DNA of 18,413 nt from the NCBI GenBank assembly GCA_902475005.1, contig CABRXV010000040.1, positions 1 through 18,413 on the forward strand, given 5' to 3'. This DNA is from CABRXV01 sp900754955. Lineage in GTDB: Bacteria > Actinomycetota > Coriobacteriia > Coriobacteriales > Eggerthellaceae. Positions 6,725 through 13,883 of the stretch are shown piece after piece; within the stretch, counting starts at the first letter, position 1, and each line of letters begins with the position of its first letter. The notes under the pieces are model-generated. The model made no database searches. It saw nothing but the letters and a program-made list of their open reading frames with translations, and had not been told where the DNA came from. Made by a program: the position numbers and the translations under genes.

Positions 6725-7526
6725 GAACCCCTACGACATTCTGGGCGTTTCCCGCGATGCGTCGATGGACGAGGTGAAGAAGGCGTACCGCAAGAAGGCG
6801 CGCGAGAACCACCCCGACCTCAACCCCAACGACCCGGCTGCCGCCGAGCGCATGAACAAGATCAACGAGGCCTACGACCGCATCGTCAACCCCGAAAAGT
6901 ACGTCAAGCAGGACGCCCGCGCCCACGGCTACGGCGCACCCTACACGCCGGGCTACACAGGCTACGGAACGCCGGGATCGGGCTCTGCAGGAGGAGCCGG
7001 CTACGCGGGCGGCGCAGGCGCAGGCGCGGGTGCGGGCTACGCGGGCGGCGGCCAGAACCAGAACCCGTATGACTGGGTTGAGATCAACTGGGACGACTTC
7101 TTCGGCGGAAGCGGCTGGGGGCACGCCTCCGAGCCCATTCACCCCGAGACGTCAGCTGAGGACACCGCCGAAGTGCGCCAGGCCATCTCCTACATCAACT
7201 CGTCGAACTTCGCGGCTGCCACCGCCGTCCTCAACAACATCCCGTCCACGGGCCGCAACGCCCGCTGGTACTACCTGTCGGCGCTCGCGAACAACGGCGC
7301 CGGCAACACGGTGTCGGCGCTCGAGCAGATCCGCCGCGCCCAGCGCATGGAGCCGAACAACCCCGACTACGACCGCGCCGAACGCGCCTTCACGCAGAGC
7401 GCCACCTCGTACACGCAGCAGGGCACCGCGCGCGGGTTCTCGACGGGCTTCATCGATCCCACCACGCTGTGCTGCTGCCTCTGCTTCGGCCCGGCGATCT
7501 GCCAACCCCTCCTGTTCTGCTTGTAG
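6717..7526 (+). CDS. J-domain co-chaperone with Gly-rich linker and Cys-rich tail
   Basis: This is a 269-residue Hsp40-type protein that should stimulate the ATPase of the Hsp70 encoded next. Seen: a J domain at residues 1-65 with the essential HPD motif (32-34), a Gly/Tyr/Ala-rich linker (about 70-113), an acidic YDWVEINWDDFFGG segment, a helical repeat region resembling TPRs (about 150-225), and a hydrophobic C terminus with CCCLCFGPAIC and a last Cys one residue from the end. It lacks the DnaJ zinc-finger and beta-sheet domains, so it is a class C J-protein and not DnaJ itself. Its ATG overlaps the DUF5685 stop (ATGACTGA), and Hsp70 follows after 61 nt. The tail may bind metal or anchor the protein to the membrane. 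Confidence 0.87.
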   Translation: MTENPYDILGVSRDASMDEVKKAYRKKARENHPDLNPNDPAAAERMNKINEAYDRIVNPEKYVKQDARAHGYGAPYTPGYTGYGTPGSGSAGGAGYAGGAGAGAGAGYAGGGQNQNPYDWVEINWDDFFGGSGWGHASEPIHPETSAEDTAEVRQAISYINSSNFAAATAVLNNIPSTGRNARWYYLSALANNGAGNTVSALEQIRRAQRMEPNNPDYDRAERAFTQSATSYTQQGTARGFSTGFIDPTTLCCCLCFGPAICQPLLFCL

Positions 7527-7587
7527 CACGCGAGCACGCAGGTGAAACGCACGACGAACGCAACCCCTCAAAGAAAGAGAGCACCCT

Positions 7588-9339
7588 ATGGCAGTAATCG
7601 GAATCGACCTGGGAACCACCAACAGCTGCGTTGCCGTCGTTGAAGGCTCCCAGCCCGAGGTCATCGCGAACGCGGAAGGCGAGCGCACCACCCCGAGCGT
7701 CGTCGCGTTCTCCAAAGACGGCGAGCGCCTCGTGGGCACCATCGCCGTGCGCCAGGCGGCCATGAACCCCGACCGCACCATCTCCTCGGTCAAGCGCCAC
7801 ATGGGCACCGACTGGCGCTGCCGCATCGACGGAAAGGCGTACTCGCCGCAGGAGATCTCGGCGATGATCCTGCGCAAGCTGCGTCGCGACGCCGAGGCTC
7901 ATCTCGGGCAGGCGGTCACCGACGCCGTCATCACCGTGCCCGCCTACTTCAACGACAACCAGCGCCAGGCCACCAAGGACGCGGGCCGCATCGCGGGACT
8001 CAACGTGCTGCGCATCATCAACGAGCCCACGGCGGCCGCTCTCGCCTACGGCCTCGATCACGGCGATCCGCAGATGGTCATGGTGTACGACCTCGGCGGC
8101 GGCACGTTCGACGTGTCGATCATCGAGATCGGCGACAACGTGATCGAGGTGCTCGCCACCGCCGGCAACAACCACCTCGGCGGCGACGATTTCGACGCGC
8201 GCCTCGCCGATTACCTGGCCAACGCTTTCAAGCGCCGCACGGGCGTCGACCTCTCGCACGACGCCATGGCGATGCAGCGCATCCGCGAGGCCGCTCAACA
8301 GGCGAAGAAGGAGCTGTCCTCGATGGAGTCCACCACGGTGAACCTGCCGTTCCTCTCGCAGGGCCCCTCCGGCCCGCTCCATCTCGAGGAAACGGTTACG
8401 CGCGACGCGTTCAACCAGCTCACGCGCGATCTCGTGGAGGCCACCACAGGGCCCGTGCAGCAGGCGCTCGGCGACGCGGGCATCGCGGCGAGCGAGCTCG
8501 GCAGCGTGCTGCTCGTCGGCGGCTCCACGCGCATTCCCGCCGTGCAGGAGCACGTGCAGAAGCTCACGGGCAAGCGCCCCTCGGCCTCGGTGAACCCCGA
8601 CGAATGCGTGGCTCAGGGCGCGGCGATCCAGGGTTCCACGCTCGCCAACGCGGCAGGTGGCATCGTACCGCGCGGCGGCGGGCTGCTTCTGCTCGACGTG
8701 GTGCCCATGTCGTTCGCCATCGAGACGGTCGGCGGCGTGGCCACGCGCGTGATCGAGCGCAACACCACCCTGCCCATCCACTACGAGCAGATCTTCACCA
8801 CCGCCGCCTCCTTCCAGACGAAGGTGGAAATTCACGTGCTGCAGGGCGAGCGTCCCATGGCACGCGACAACAAGACCATCGGCAAGTTCCAGCTCAAGGG
8901 CATCAAGCGCGCACCGGCGGGCGTGCCGCAGATCAACGTGAGCTTCGACATCGACGCCAACGGCATCCTCACCGTGTCGGCGAAGGATCTCGGCACGGGC
9001 AACGAGCAGTCGATCACCATCACCGATTCCGAGCGCATGACCGACGAGGAGATCCAGGCAGCCATCGCCGACGCCGAGAAGTACGCCGCGGAAGATCAGG
9101 CGCGCCGCGACTCGTTCGCCCAGCGCGACGAGGCGCAGCGTCTCGTCAGCGATGCCGAGAACATCATCAAGGAGCGCGGCAAGACGCTCGACAAGCAGCT
9201 CAAGAAGGATCTGCGCGCGGCGAGCGGCGAGGTGAGCCGCTATCTTATGAAGCGTCCCGAGAAGATGAAGGACGACGACCACGCGAAGCTCGCAACCGCC
9301 GTCGAGCATCTGCGCGACGCCATCGCCCGCGTCCAGTAA
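7588..9339 (+). CDS. Hsp70 chaperone, short DnaK paralogue
   Basis: This is a 583-residue ATP-dependent chaperone. Seen: the nucleotide-binding domain with phosphate-1 motif GIDLGTTNS (5-13), RIINEPTAAALAYG, phosphate-2 motif DLGGGTFDVS (168-177), and the adenosine motif VLLVGGSTRIP (about 308-318). The interdomain linker is LLLLDVVPMSFAIET, where canonical DnaK has LLLLDVTPLSLGIET. The beta substrate domain is complete (NVSFDIDANGILTVSAKD). The helical lid is present but the disordered tail of standard DnaK (about 610-640 residues) is missing. No grpE, dnaJ or hspR gene adjoins, so it is probably a second, specialised Hsp70 and not the housekeeping DnaK. That is why I give no symbol. A weak purine-rich AAAGAAAGAGAG precedes the ATG. 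Confidence 0.93.
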   Translation: MAVIGIDLGTTNSCVAVVEGSQPEVIANAEGERTTPSVVAFSKDGERLVGTIAVRQAAMNPDRTISSVKRHMGTDWRCRIDGKAYSPQEISAMILRKLRRDAEAHLGQAVTDAVITVPAYFNDNQRQATKDAGRIAGLNVLRIINEPTAAALAYGLDHGDPQMVMVYDLGGGTFDVSIIEIGDNVIEVLATAGNNHLGGDDFDARLADYLANAFKRRTGVDLSHDAMAMQRIREAAQQAKKELSSMESTTVNLPFLSQGPSGPLHLEETVTRDAFNQLTRDLVEATTGPVQQALGDAGIAASELGSVLLVGGSTRIPAVQEHVQKLTGKRPSASVNPDECVAQGAAIQGSTLANAAGGIVPRGGGLLLLDVVPMSFAIETVGGVATRVIERNTTLPIHYEQIFTTAASFQTKVEIHVLQGERPMARDNKTIGKFQLKGIKRAPAGVPQINVSFDIDANGILTVSAKDLGTGNEQSITITDSERMTDEEIQAAIADAEKYAAEDQARRDSFAQRDEAQRLVSDAENIIKERGKTLDKQLKKDLRAASGEVSRYLMKRPEKMKDDDHAKLATAVEHLRDAIARVQ

Positions 9340-9346
9340 CGCAGAC

Positions 9347-9388
9347 GTGCCCGTCCGCAGCACGAGGCTGCGGCGCGCAAACGGGCAC
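9347..9388 (+). terminator. Long hairpin just after the Hsp70 gene
   Basis: GTGCCCGT (9347-9354) pairs with ACGGGCAC (9381-9388), and inside it CCGCAG (9355-9360) pairs with CTGCGG (9368-9373). No T run follows. It may protect the mRNA 3' end or act as a first, weak terminator before the strong one at 9435. Confidence 0.4.
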
Positions 9389-9434
9389 AGGCGAGCGCAG
9401 GCAGGCGCACCGTTCGAAACAACCATGAGCACCC

Positions 9435-9476
9435 GCGGGTGGGAAGCGCAACGCTGCTTCCCACCCGCTTTGTTTT
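9435..9476 (+). terminator. Intrinsic terminator of the Hsp70 operon
   Basis: A perfect 13-bp stem, GCGGGTGGGAAGC with GCTTCCCACCCGC (9435-9447 and 9456-9468), has an 8-nt loop and is followed by TTTGTTTT. This is a textbook intrinsic terminator that separates the chaperone operon from the uptake operon. Confidence 0.9.
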
Positions 9477-9495
9477 CCCCTCCCGCACTTTTTCG

Positions 9496-9523
9496 TTCAC
9501 ATTTATTTCTCTATGTATATAAT
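9496..9523 (+). promoter_or_regulatory. Promoter of the FecCD-type uptake operon
   Basis: TTCACA (9496-9501) and a perfect TATAAT (9518-9523) are 16 bp apart in a conspicuous AT-rich island between GC-rich genes. The predicted start near 9530 leaves a leader of about 44 nt. Confidence 0.65.
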
Positions 9524-9528
9524 ACTTT

Positions 9529-9556
9529 TCTATAGCTATTCTGTATTAACTATAGA
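9529..9556. promoter_or_regulatory. Inverted repeat downstream of the -10 box, candidate operator
   Basis: TCTATAG (9529-9535) and CTATAGA (9550-9556) are inverted around 14 nt, and most flanking bases continue the symmetry. The repeat covers the predicted start site and precedes the Shine-Dalgarno sequence, which suits a repressor. Metal-dependent repressors such as DtxR/IdeR or Fur often control such operons, but the site does not match either consensus closely. Confidence 0.4.
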
Positions 9557-9573
9557 TACAGGAAAGGATAGTT

Positions 9574-10629
9574 GTGTCCAAGCCGACTGCAACCCGCCGC
9601 ACCGACCTGCGCTCCGCCGCGTCCAAGCGCGCGGCTGTCGTCGTCATCGGGCTCGCCGTGTTCATGGTGGCCGCCGTGTGCGTCTCCCTCATGCTCGGAC
9701 GCTACCCCATCGAACCCGCACAGGCGATCGCCATGCTCGTCGACCAGATCCCTGGCGTGTCGCTGCCGCAAACCTGGACCGATCAGCAGGCCACCCTCTT
9801 CTTCAACGTGCGCCTGCCGCGCATCGTGCTCGCGCTCATGGTGGGCTGCTGCCTCGCCACCGCCGGCGCTGCCTTCCAGGGTACGTTCCAAAATCCGCTC
9901 GTCTCCCCCGACATCCTCGGCGCCTCGCAGGGTGCCGCGTTCGGAGCAGCCGTCGCCATCCTCGCTGGCTCCGCCGCCTTCGGCGTGTCGCTGTCCGCCT
10001 TCGCGTTCTCGATCATCACCGTGCTGCTCGTGCTGCTCGTCAGCAGCCGCGCGAAGGGCAACCGCATTCTCGTCACCGTGCTCGCCGGCACCATGATCAG
10101 CTCGCTCTTCTCCGCGGGCGTGTCGTTCACCAAGCTCGTGGCCGATCCCACCGACGATCTGCCCGCCATCACCTACTGGCTCATGGGCAGCCTCACCGGC
10201 GCGAAGATATCCGACATCGCGCTCGCCGCCATCCCCATGGCGATCGGCGTCGTCGTGTTGTTCGCGCTGCGCTGGCGCATCAACATCCTCACGATGGGTG
10301 ACGACGAAGCCGCCACCATGGGCGTGAACGCGAAACGACTGCGCATCGTCATCATCGTGGCGGCCACGCTCACCACCGCCGCGAGCGTGTCGGTCACGGG
10401 CATGATCGGCTGGGTGGGCCTCGTCATCCCGCACCTGTGCCGCATGATGGTGGGCAGCGACTACCGCCGTCTCATCCCCACGAGCATGCTCATGGGCGCG
10501 AGCTTCCTGCTCATCGTCGACAACGTCTCGCGCCTCGCCACCACCTCCGAGATCCCCATCGGCATCCTCACGGCCTTCGTGGGCGCGCCGTTCTTCCTCT
10601 ACCTCATCACGCGGAAGAAGAAGGTGTAG
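9574..10629 (+). CDS. FecCD-family ABC transporter permease
   Basis: This is a 351-residue inner-membrane permease for iron-siderophore, haem or corrinoid import (BtuC/FhuB/FecCD family). Seen: about nine or ten hydrophobic segments; the family motif AFQGTFQNPLVSPDILGASQGA (about residues 99-120); and the coupling region GMIGWVGLVIPHLCRMMVG (about 273-291), whose GLVIPHLCR contacts the ATPase. Length is typical. The GTG start at 9574 has AAAGGA (9563-9568) 5 nt upstream. It is the first gene of a permease-ATPase-binding protein operon; the ATPase gene follows after 3 nt. Which substrate is carried cannot be decided from the sequence, and the AT-rich dyad upstream would suit metal regulation. 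Confidence 0.92.
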   Translation: MSKPTATRRTDLRSAASKRAAVVVIGLAVFMVAAVCVSLMLGRYPIEPAQAIAMLVDQIPGVSLPQTWTDQQATLFFNVRLPRIVLALMVGCCLATAGAAFQGTFQNPLVSPDILGASQGAAFGAAVAILAGSAAFGVSLSAFAFSIITVLLVLLVSSRAKGNRILVTVLAGTMISSLFSAGVSFTKLVADPTDDLPAITYWLMGSLTGAKISDIALAAIPMAIGVVVLFALRWRINILTMGDDEAATMGVNAKRLRIVIIVAATLTTAASVSVTGMIGWVGLVIPHLCRMMVGSDYRRLIPTSMLMGASFLLIVDNVSRLATTSEIPIGILTAFVGAPFFLYLITRKKKV

Positions 10630-10632
10630 CCC

Positions 10633-11415
10633 ATGAGCATCGACATCGAGAACCTGTCGTTCTCCTACGGGCGCCACGAGGTGCTGCACGACATCAGCGT
10701 GAGCATTCCCGACGGAACGCTCGTGAACGTGCTCGGCCCCAACGGCGTGGGCAAGTCGACGCTGTTCCGCTGCATCCTCGGCCTCAACAGCCGCTACGAG
10801 GGCACCATCCGCGTGAACGGCAAGGACATGCAGAGCCTCTCGGTCAAGGAGCGCGCCCGCGAGATCTCCTACATCCCCCAGTCGCACGCTCCCGTATACG
10901 ACTACGAGGTGCTCGACGTGGTGCTCATGAGCACGGGCACCGACCTGGGAATGCTGCGCTCACCTGGCCCGCGCCACATCGAGCGCGCCTACGCGGCGCT
11001 CGAGCGCATCGGCGTGGGGCATCTGGCACACCGCACCTACACGCAGATATCGGGCGGCGAGCAGCAGCTCGTGCTCATCGCCCGCGCACTCGCGCAGAAC
11101 GCGCGCACCATCATCATGGACGAGCCCACAAGCGCGCTCGACTACGGCAACACCGTGCGCGTGCTGTCGTGCGTGAAGCAGCTCGCCCGCGAGGGACTGT
11201 CCATCGTGCAGTCCACACACCAACCTGACCAGGCGTTTCTCTACTCCGATAAAACGCTCGTGATCAACGACGGACGCATCTTCGCCTACGGGCCGCCGAA
11301 AGACGTCATCACGAGCAGCCTCGTGAGCGCCATCTACGGCGTCGATGTGGAGGTCAACTCACTCTACGGCGACAAGGTGCGCGTCTGCGTGCCTGTGAAC
11401 GAGATCGCACGGTGA
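10633..11415 (+). CDS. ABC transporter ATP-binding protein of the uptake system
   Basis: This is a 260-residue cytosolic ATPase that powers the permease encoded just upstream (FecE/BtuD type). Seen: Walker A GPNGVGKST (35-43), the Q-loop in ISYIPQS, the ABC signature SGGEQQ (140-145), Walker B RTIIMDEPT with D163 and E164, and the switch His in STHQ (H196). All catalytic residues are intact. The final about 30 residues (VSAIYGVDVEV onward) match the usual C-terminal extension of iron-transport ATPases. It starts 3 nt after the permease stop, so translation is probably coupled. The binding-protein gene starts 47 nt downstream. Confidence 0.94.
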   Translation: MSIDIENLSFSYGRHEVLHDISVSIPDGTLVNVLGPNGVGKSTLFRCILGLNSRYEGTIRVNGKDMQSLSVKERAREISYIPQSHAPVYDYEVLDVVLMSTGTDLGMLRSPGPRHIERAYAALERIGVGHLAHRTYTQISGGEQQLVLIARALAQNARTIIMDEPTSALDYGNTVRVLSCVKQLAREGLSIVQSTHQPDQAFLYSDKTLVINDGRIFAYGPPKDVITSSLVSAIYGVDVEVNSLYGDKVRVCVPVNEIAR

Positions 11416-11462
11416 GCCGCATGCCGGCCGCCACCGCAGTCCATCAAGGGAAAGGAAGGGAT

Positions 11463-12599
11463 ATGGGCACTACGTTCAAGAAGAGTACGGCGAAGATCGC
11501 CGCCGTGCTCGCCGCTGCGCTGCTCTGCCTCGGCGTGGCGTTCGCCTTCACCGGCTGCTCGACGAGCGACGGGGCGTCGTCGGCAAGCAGCAGCGCGTCG
11601 GAGGCCGCCTCCTCGGAGACGCGCGAATTCACCGACGATCTGGGCCGCACGGTTGAGCTGCCCGCTCAGATCGATCGCATCGCGCCGTCGGGCTCCACCG
11701 CCAACCAGGTGCTGCTCACCATGGCGCCCGACAAGATGGTGGGCCTCGCCACCGATCCGTCTGAAGCCGAGCTCAAGTACTACGGTGACGAGCTCGCCGA
11801 CCTGCCCGTGTTCGGCTCGGCCTTCGGCGGCAAGGGCGACATCAACCGCGAGGCGCTCGCCGCCGCCGACCCGCAGGTGATCATCGACACCGGCGAGGCG
11901 AAGGACGGCCTCACCGAGGACATGGACACGCTTCAGGAGCAGCTCGGCATTCCCGTGGTGTTCGTGGAGTGCGCCATCGATGACTACGGCGCTGCCTACG
12001 AGACGCTCGGTGAGCTGCTCGGCATGGAGGACCGCGGAAACGAACTGGCCGAGTACTGCCGCAACGCCTACAGCGAGGTTGAGGAAGTCATGGCTTCCAT
12101 CCCCGAGGAAGAGCGCGCCAACGTGCTGTACATCCTCGGCGAAGACGGCACCAACGTGCTCGGCAAGGGCACGTTCCAGGCTCAGGTCGTCGACATGTGC
12201 GCCGACAACCTCGCCGTGATGGACAACCCGTCCAACCAGGGTCAGGGCTCCGAGACGAGCCTCGAGCAGATCGCGCTGTGGAACCCCGACACCATCATCT
12301 TCGCCTACGGCAGCATCTATGGCACCGTGGCCGACGACCCCGCATGGGACGGCATCGCCGCCATCGACAACGGCTCGTACTACGAGGCGCCCGGCACCCC
12401 CTACAACTGGCTCAACTACCCGCCGACCGTGAACCAGGTCATGGGCATGCAGTGGCTGCCGCGCCTGCTGTACCCCGACAAGTTCGACGACAGCATCGCC
12501 GACGTCACGAAGAGCTACTACCAGACCTTCTACGGCTACGAGCTCTCCGACGAGGAGTGCAACGAGCTCATCGTCAACGCCATTCCGAAGAACGCGTAA
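11463..12599 (+). CDS. Substrate-binding lipoprotein of the uptake system
   Basis: This is a 378-residue surface-anchored binding protein of the FepB/BtuF class that delivers iron complexes, haem or corrinoid to the permease. Seen: a basic N terminus, a hydrophobic signal segment, and the lipobox FTGC with lipid-modified C32, followed by a Ser/Ala-rich spacer. The periplasmic-binding fold begins with REFTDDLGRTVELPAQIDRIAPSG, the usual start of this family, and ends with helices around YYQTFYGYELSDEECNELI. I chose the ATG at 11463 because AAAGGAAGGG sits 6 nt upstream and it gives a clean signal peptide; a start at 11412 would add 17 unneeded residues overlapping the ATPase gene. It is the last gene of the operon, followed by tandem hairpins. 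Confidence 0.92.
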   Translation: MGTTFKKSTAKIAAVLAAALLCLGVAFAFTGCSTSDGASSASSSASEAASSETREFTDDLGRTVELPAQIDRIAPSGSTANQVLLTMAPDKMVGLATDPSEAELKYYGDELADLPVFGSAFGGKGDINREALAAADPQVIIDTGEAKDGLTEDMDTLQEQLGIPVVFVECAIDDYGAAYETLGELLGMEDRGNELAEYCRNAYSEVEEVMASIPEEERANVLYILGEDGTNVLGKGTFQAQVVDMCADNLAVMDNPSNQGQGSETSLEQIALWNPDTIIFAYGSIYGTVADDPAWDGIAAIDNGSYYEAPGTPYNWLNYPPTVNQVMGMQWLPRLLYPDKFDDSIADVTKSYYQTFYGYELSDEECNELIVNAIPKNA

Positions 12600-12610
12600 G
12601 CCGCGGCGCA

Positions 12611-12630
12611 GCGACGGGCTTTCCCGTCGC
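12611..12630 (+). terminator. First hairpin after the uptake operon
   Basis: GCGACGGG and CCCGTCGC pair over a CTTT loop, 11 nt after the stop codon. There is no T run, so it may pause RNA polymerase or stabilise the 3' end. Confidence 0.5.
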
Positions 12631-12643
12631 GCGTCACCTTTCA

Positions 12644-12702
12644 GGCAGGAAGCCAGGCCACCCATCCGCAGCGGACGGGATCGGCCTGGCTTCCTGCCGT
12701 TT
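12644..12702 (+). terminator. Second, very long hairpin after the uptake operon
   Basis: A perfect 16-bp stem (12644-12659 with 12683-12698) holds an inner helix CCCATCCG/CGGACGGG with one mismatch and a 3-nt loop. It is followed by GTTTC, the same short T-rich end seen after hairpin RNA copy 1. It probably terminates the operon, and could work from both sides. Confidence 0.65.
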
Positions 12703-12707
12703 CGAAG

Positions 12708-12786
12708 CAACGCGCCAGTGGCAGCAGGGAGGGATGCGGCAAGCGGAAGCGGACGACGCCCCTGCCACCCCTGCTGGCGCACGTTG
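12708..12786. other. Structured intergenic region of unknown role
   Basis: CAACGCGCCAG (12708-12718) pairs with CTGGCG-CA-CGTTG (12774-12786, with a 2-nt bulge). Nested within it, TGGCAG (12719-12724) pairs with CTGCCA (12762-12767). The result is a branched or bulged helix of about 80 nt. There is no clear promoter and no T run. It may be part of the 3' UTR, a remnant, or an RNA on either strand. Downstream, ATATTCC-N11-GGAATAT (12818-12842) is a further perfect dyad that could be an operator for the next gene. Confidence 0.3.
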
Positions 12787-12888
12787 CTCTGCGACTCCCC
12801 CGCACTCCTGTTGGCGCATATTCCTCTACATTTGTGGAATATCTTGCATATGCCCTGAATAAACGCCTGATCAGCGGCCTCCACACAC

Positions 12889-12894
12889 TATAAT
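12889..12894 (+). promoter_or_regulatory. -10 box of a probable leaderless transcript
   Basis: A perfect TATAAT ends 7 nt before the ATG at 12902, so transcription should begin at or next to that ATG. The -35 region is poor (CTGATC at 16 bp). No Shine-Dalgarno sequence is possible in such an mRNA. Confidence 0.55.
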
Positions 12895-12901
12895 GATGGG
12901 T

Positions 12902-13627
12902 ATGACGCACACGACGACAAAGGCACTTCCCGCGAAGGCGACTGCCACAAGGCAGGCGTACGGGTCGGAGCATGCCTTCATCGATCCGAGTCTGTTCAAC
13001 CTGTTCTGGATCTTCGTGATCGCCAGCTTCATCGGGCTCGTGGGCGAAACGGTCGTGAGCACCTTCATGGACGGCTTCGTGAAAAACCGCGCTGGTCTCG
13101 TATGGGGTCCGTTCTCGCCGCTCTACGGCCTCGGCGCCGTGCTCATGACGATCGCGCTCAACGACTTCAAGGGTCGCAGCACCCTGCTCATCTTCACCGT
13201 CGCCGCCGCGGTGGGCGGCGGGCTCGAGTTCGTGGCGGGCTGGTTCTGGAAGAACTTCTTCGGCATCGTGGCGTGGAGCTACGTCGACCAGCCGCTCAAC
13301 TTCGGCGGCTACACGTGCGTCGGCATGATGATCGTATGGGGGCTCGCAGGCGTGGCGTGGGTGCGCGCCGGCATCCCGCTCATCATGCGCATCATCGACC
13401 TCATCCCGCCGCAGGCGCGCGGCATCGTCACCGCGATCATGGCCGTGTTCATGGCGACCGACATCGCCGTCACGCTGCTGAGCTTCAACTTCTGGTTCGA
13501 ACGCCTCGCCGGCGCGCCTATCGACACACCCATCGCATCGTTCTTCGACCAGCACTTTGGCAACGACTGGATGGCGAACCACTTCCAGACCATGTCGGTC
13601 TGGACCAACCTCGCCTCTCATCGCTAG
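12902..13627 (+). CDS. CmpB-type multi-pass membrane protein (putative ABC transporter permease, DUF1113-like)
   Basis: This is a 241-residue inner-membrane protein of the poorly characterised family annotated as putative ABC transporter permease (ABC_trans_CmpB). Its real role is unknown. Seen: a polar N terminus, then about five or six hydrophobic segments; the recognisable family features are FIGLVGETVVSTFMDGFVKNRAGLVWGPFSPLYGLGAV (about residues 40-77, given here only as landmarks: GLVWGPFSPLYG) and the WSYVDQPLNFGGYTC stretch. No ATPase gene adjoins, which argues against a classical ABC transporter. In-frame ATGs exist at 12893 and 12896, but these overlap the -10 box, so I prefer 12902 with leaderless translation. 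It stands alone between two hairpin-rich intergenic regions. Confidence 0.8.
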   Translation: MTHTTTKALPAKATATRQAYGSEHAFIDPSLFNLFWIFVIASFIGLVGETVVSTFMDGFVKNRAGLVWGPFSPLYGLGAVLMTIALNDFKGRSTLLIFTVAAAVGGGLEFVAGWFWKNFFGIVAWSYVDQPLNFGGYTCVGMMIVWGLAGVAWVRAGIPLIMRIIDLIPPQARGIVTAIMAVFMATDIAVTLLSFNFWFERLAGAPIDTPIASFFDQHFGNDWMANHFQTMSVWTNLASHR

Positions 13628-13751
13628 GGCGTCGTCGTGCGGCGTCGGCCCTGCCCCTCTGTCGCCCCGCCGTCACCCACCCCTTCCGCCTCACGCGCGA
13701 AAACCAAACAAATTGACAAAAACGCCGATTTTAATTGGATAGGGTGTTGCA

Positions 13752-13757
13752 TATAAT
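13752..13757 (+). promoter_or_regulatory. -10 box upstream of the dehydratase activase gene
   Basis: A perfect TATAAT in an AT-rich island lies 126 nt before the GTG start. Its -35 region (TTTTAA at 17 bp) is weak. A perfect TTGACA at 13713-13718 has only a poor -10 at 16-17 bp, so the two boxes do not form one standard promoter. Confidence 0.5.
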
Positions 13758-13831
13758 TTGTACGTTCGGCTGTTCGCCCGCACCTTCGCACGTTCCCGGA
13801 CGCATCCGTGATCGGCAAGGAGATGCAGAAC

Positions 13832-13861
13832 CGCAGGGAAGAAGCGGGCAGGTACCCTGCG
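13832..13861 (+). other. Alternative hairpins in the leader of the activase gene
   Basis: CGCAGGG (13832-13838) can pair with CCCTGCG (13855-13861). The shorter GCAGG (13848-13852) competes for the same right arm (CCTGC, 13856-13860). The structure ends 10 nt before the Shine-Dalgarno region. It could modulate translation, but no known riboswitch core is present. Confidence 0.3.
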
Positions 13862-13883
13862 CTGAGATTCAAAGGAACCAAGC

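Noticed and set aside
7450..9432. A 660-codon minus-strand frame opposite the Hsp70 gene
   Set aside because: It is antisense to a well-conserved Hsp70 and has no motif of its own.
13840..13883. TPP riboswitch or T-box suggested by GCTGAGA and GGTACC in the activase leader
   Set aside because: The TPP core that should follow CTGAGA (the TGATCTGGATAATGC-type half) is absent, and the T-box antiterminator motif is not matched.
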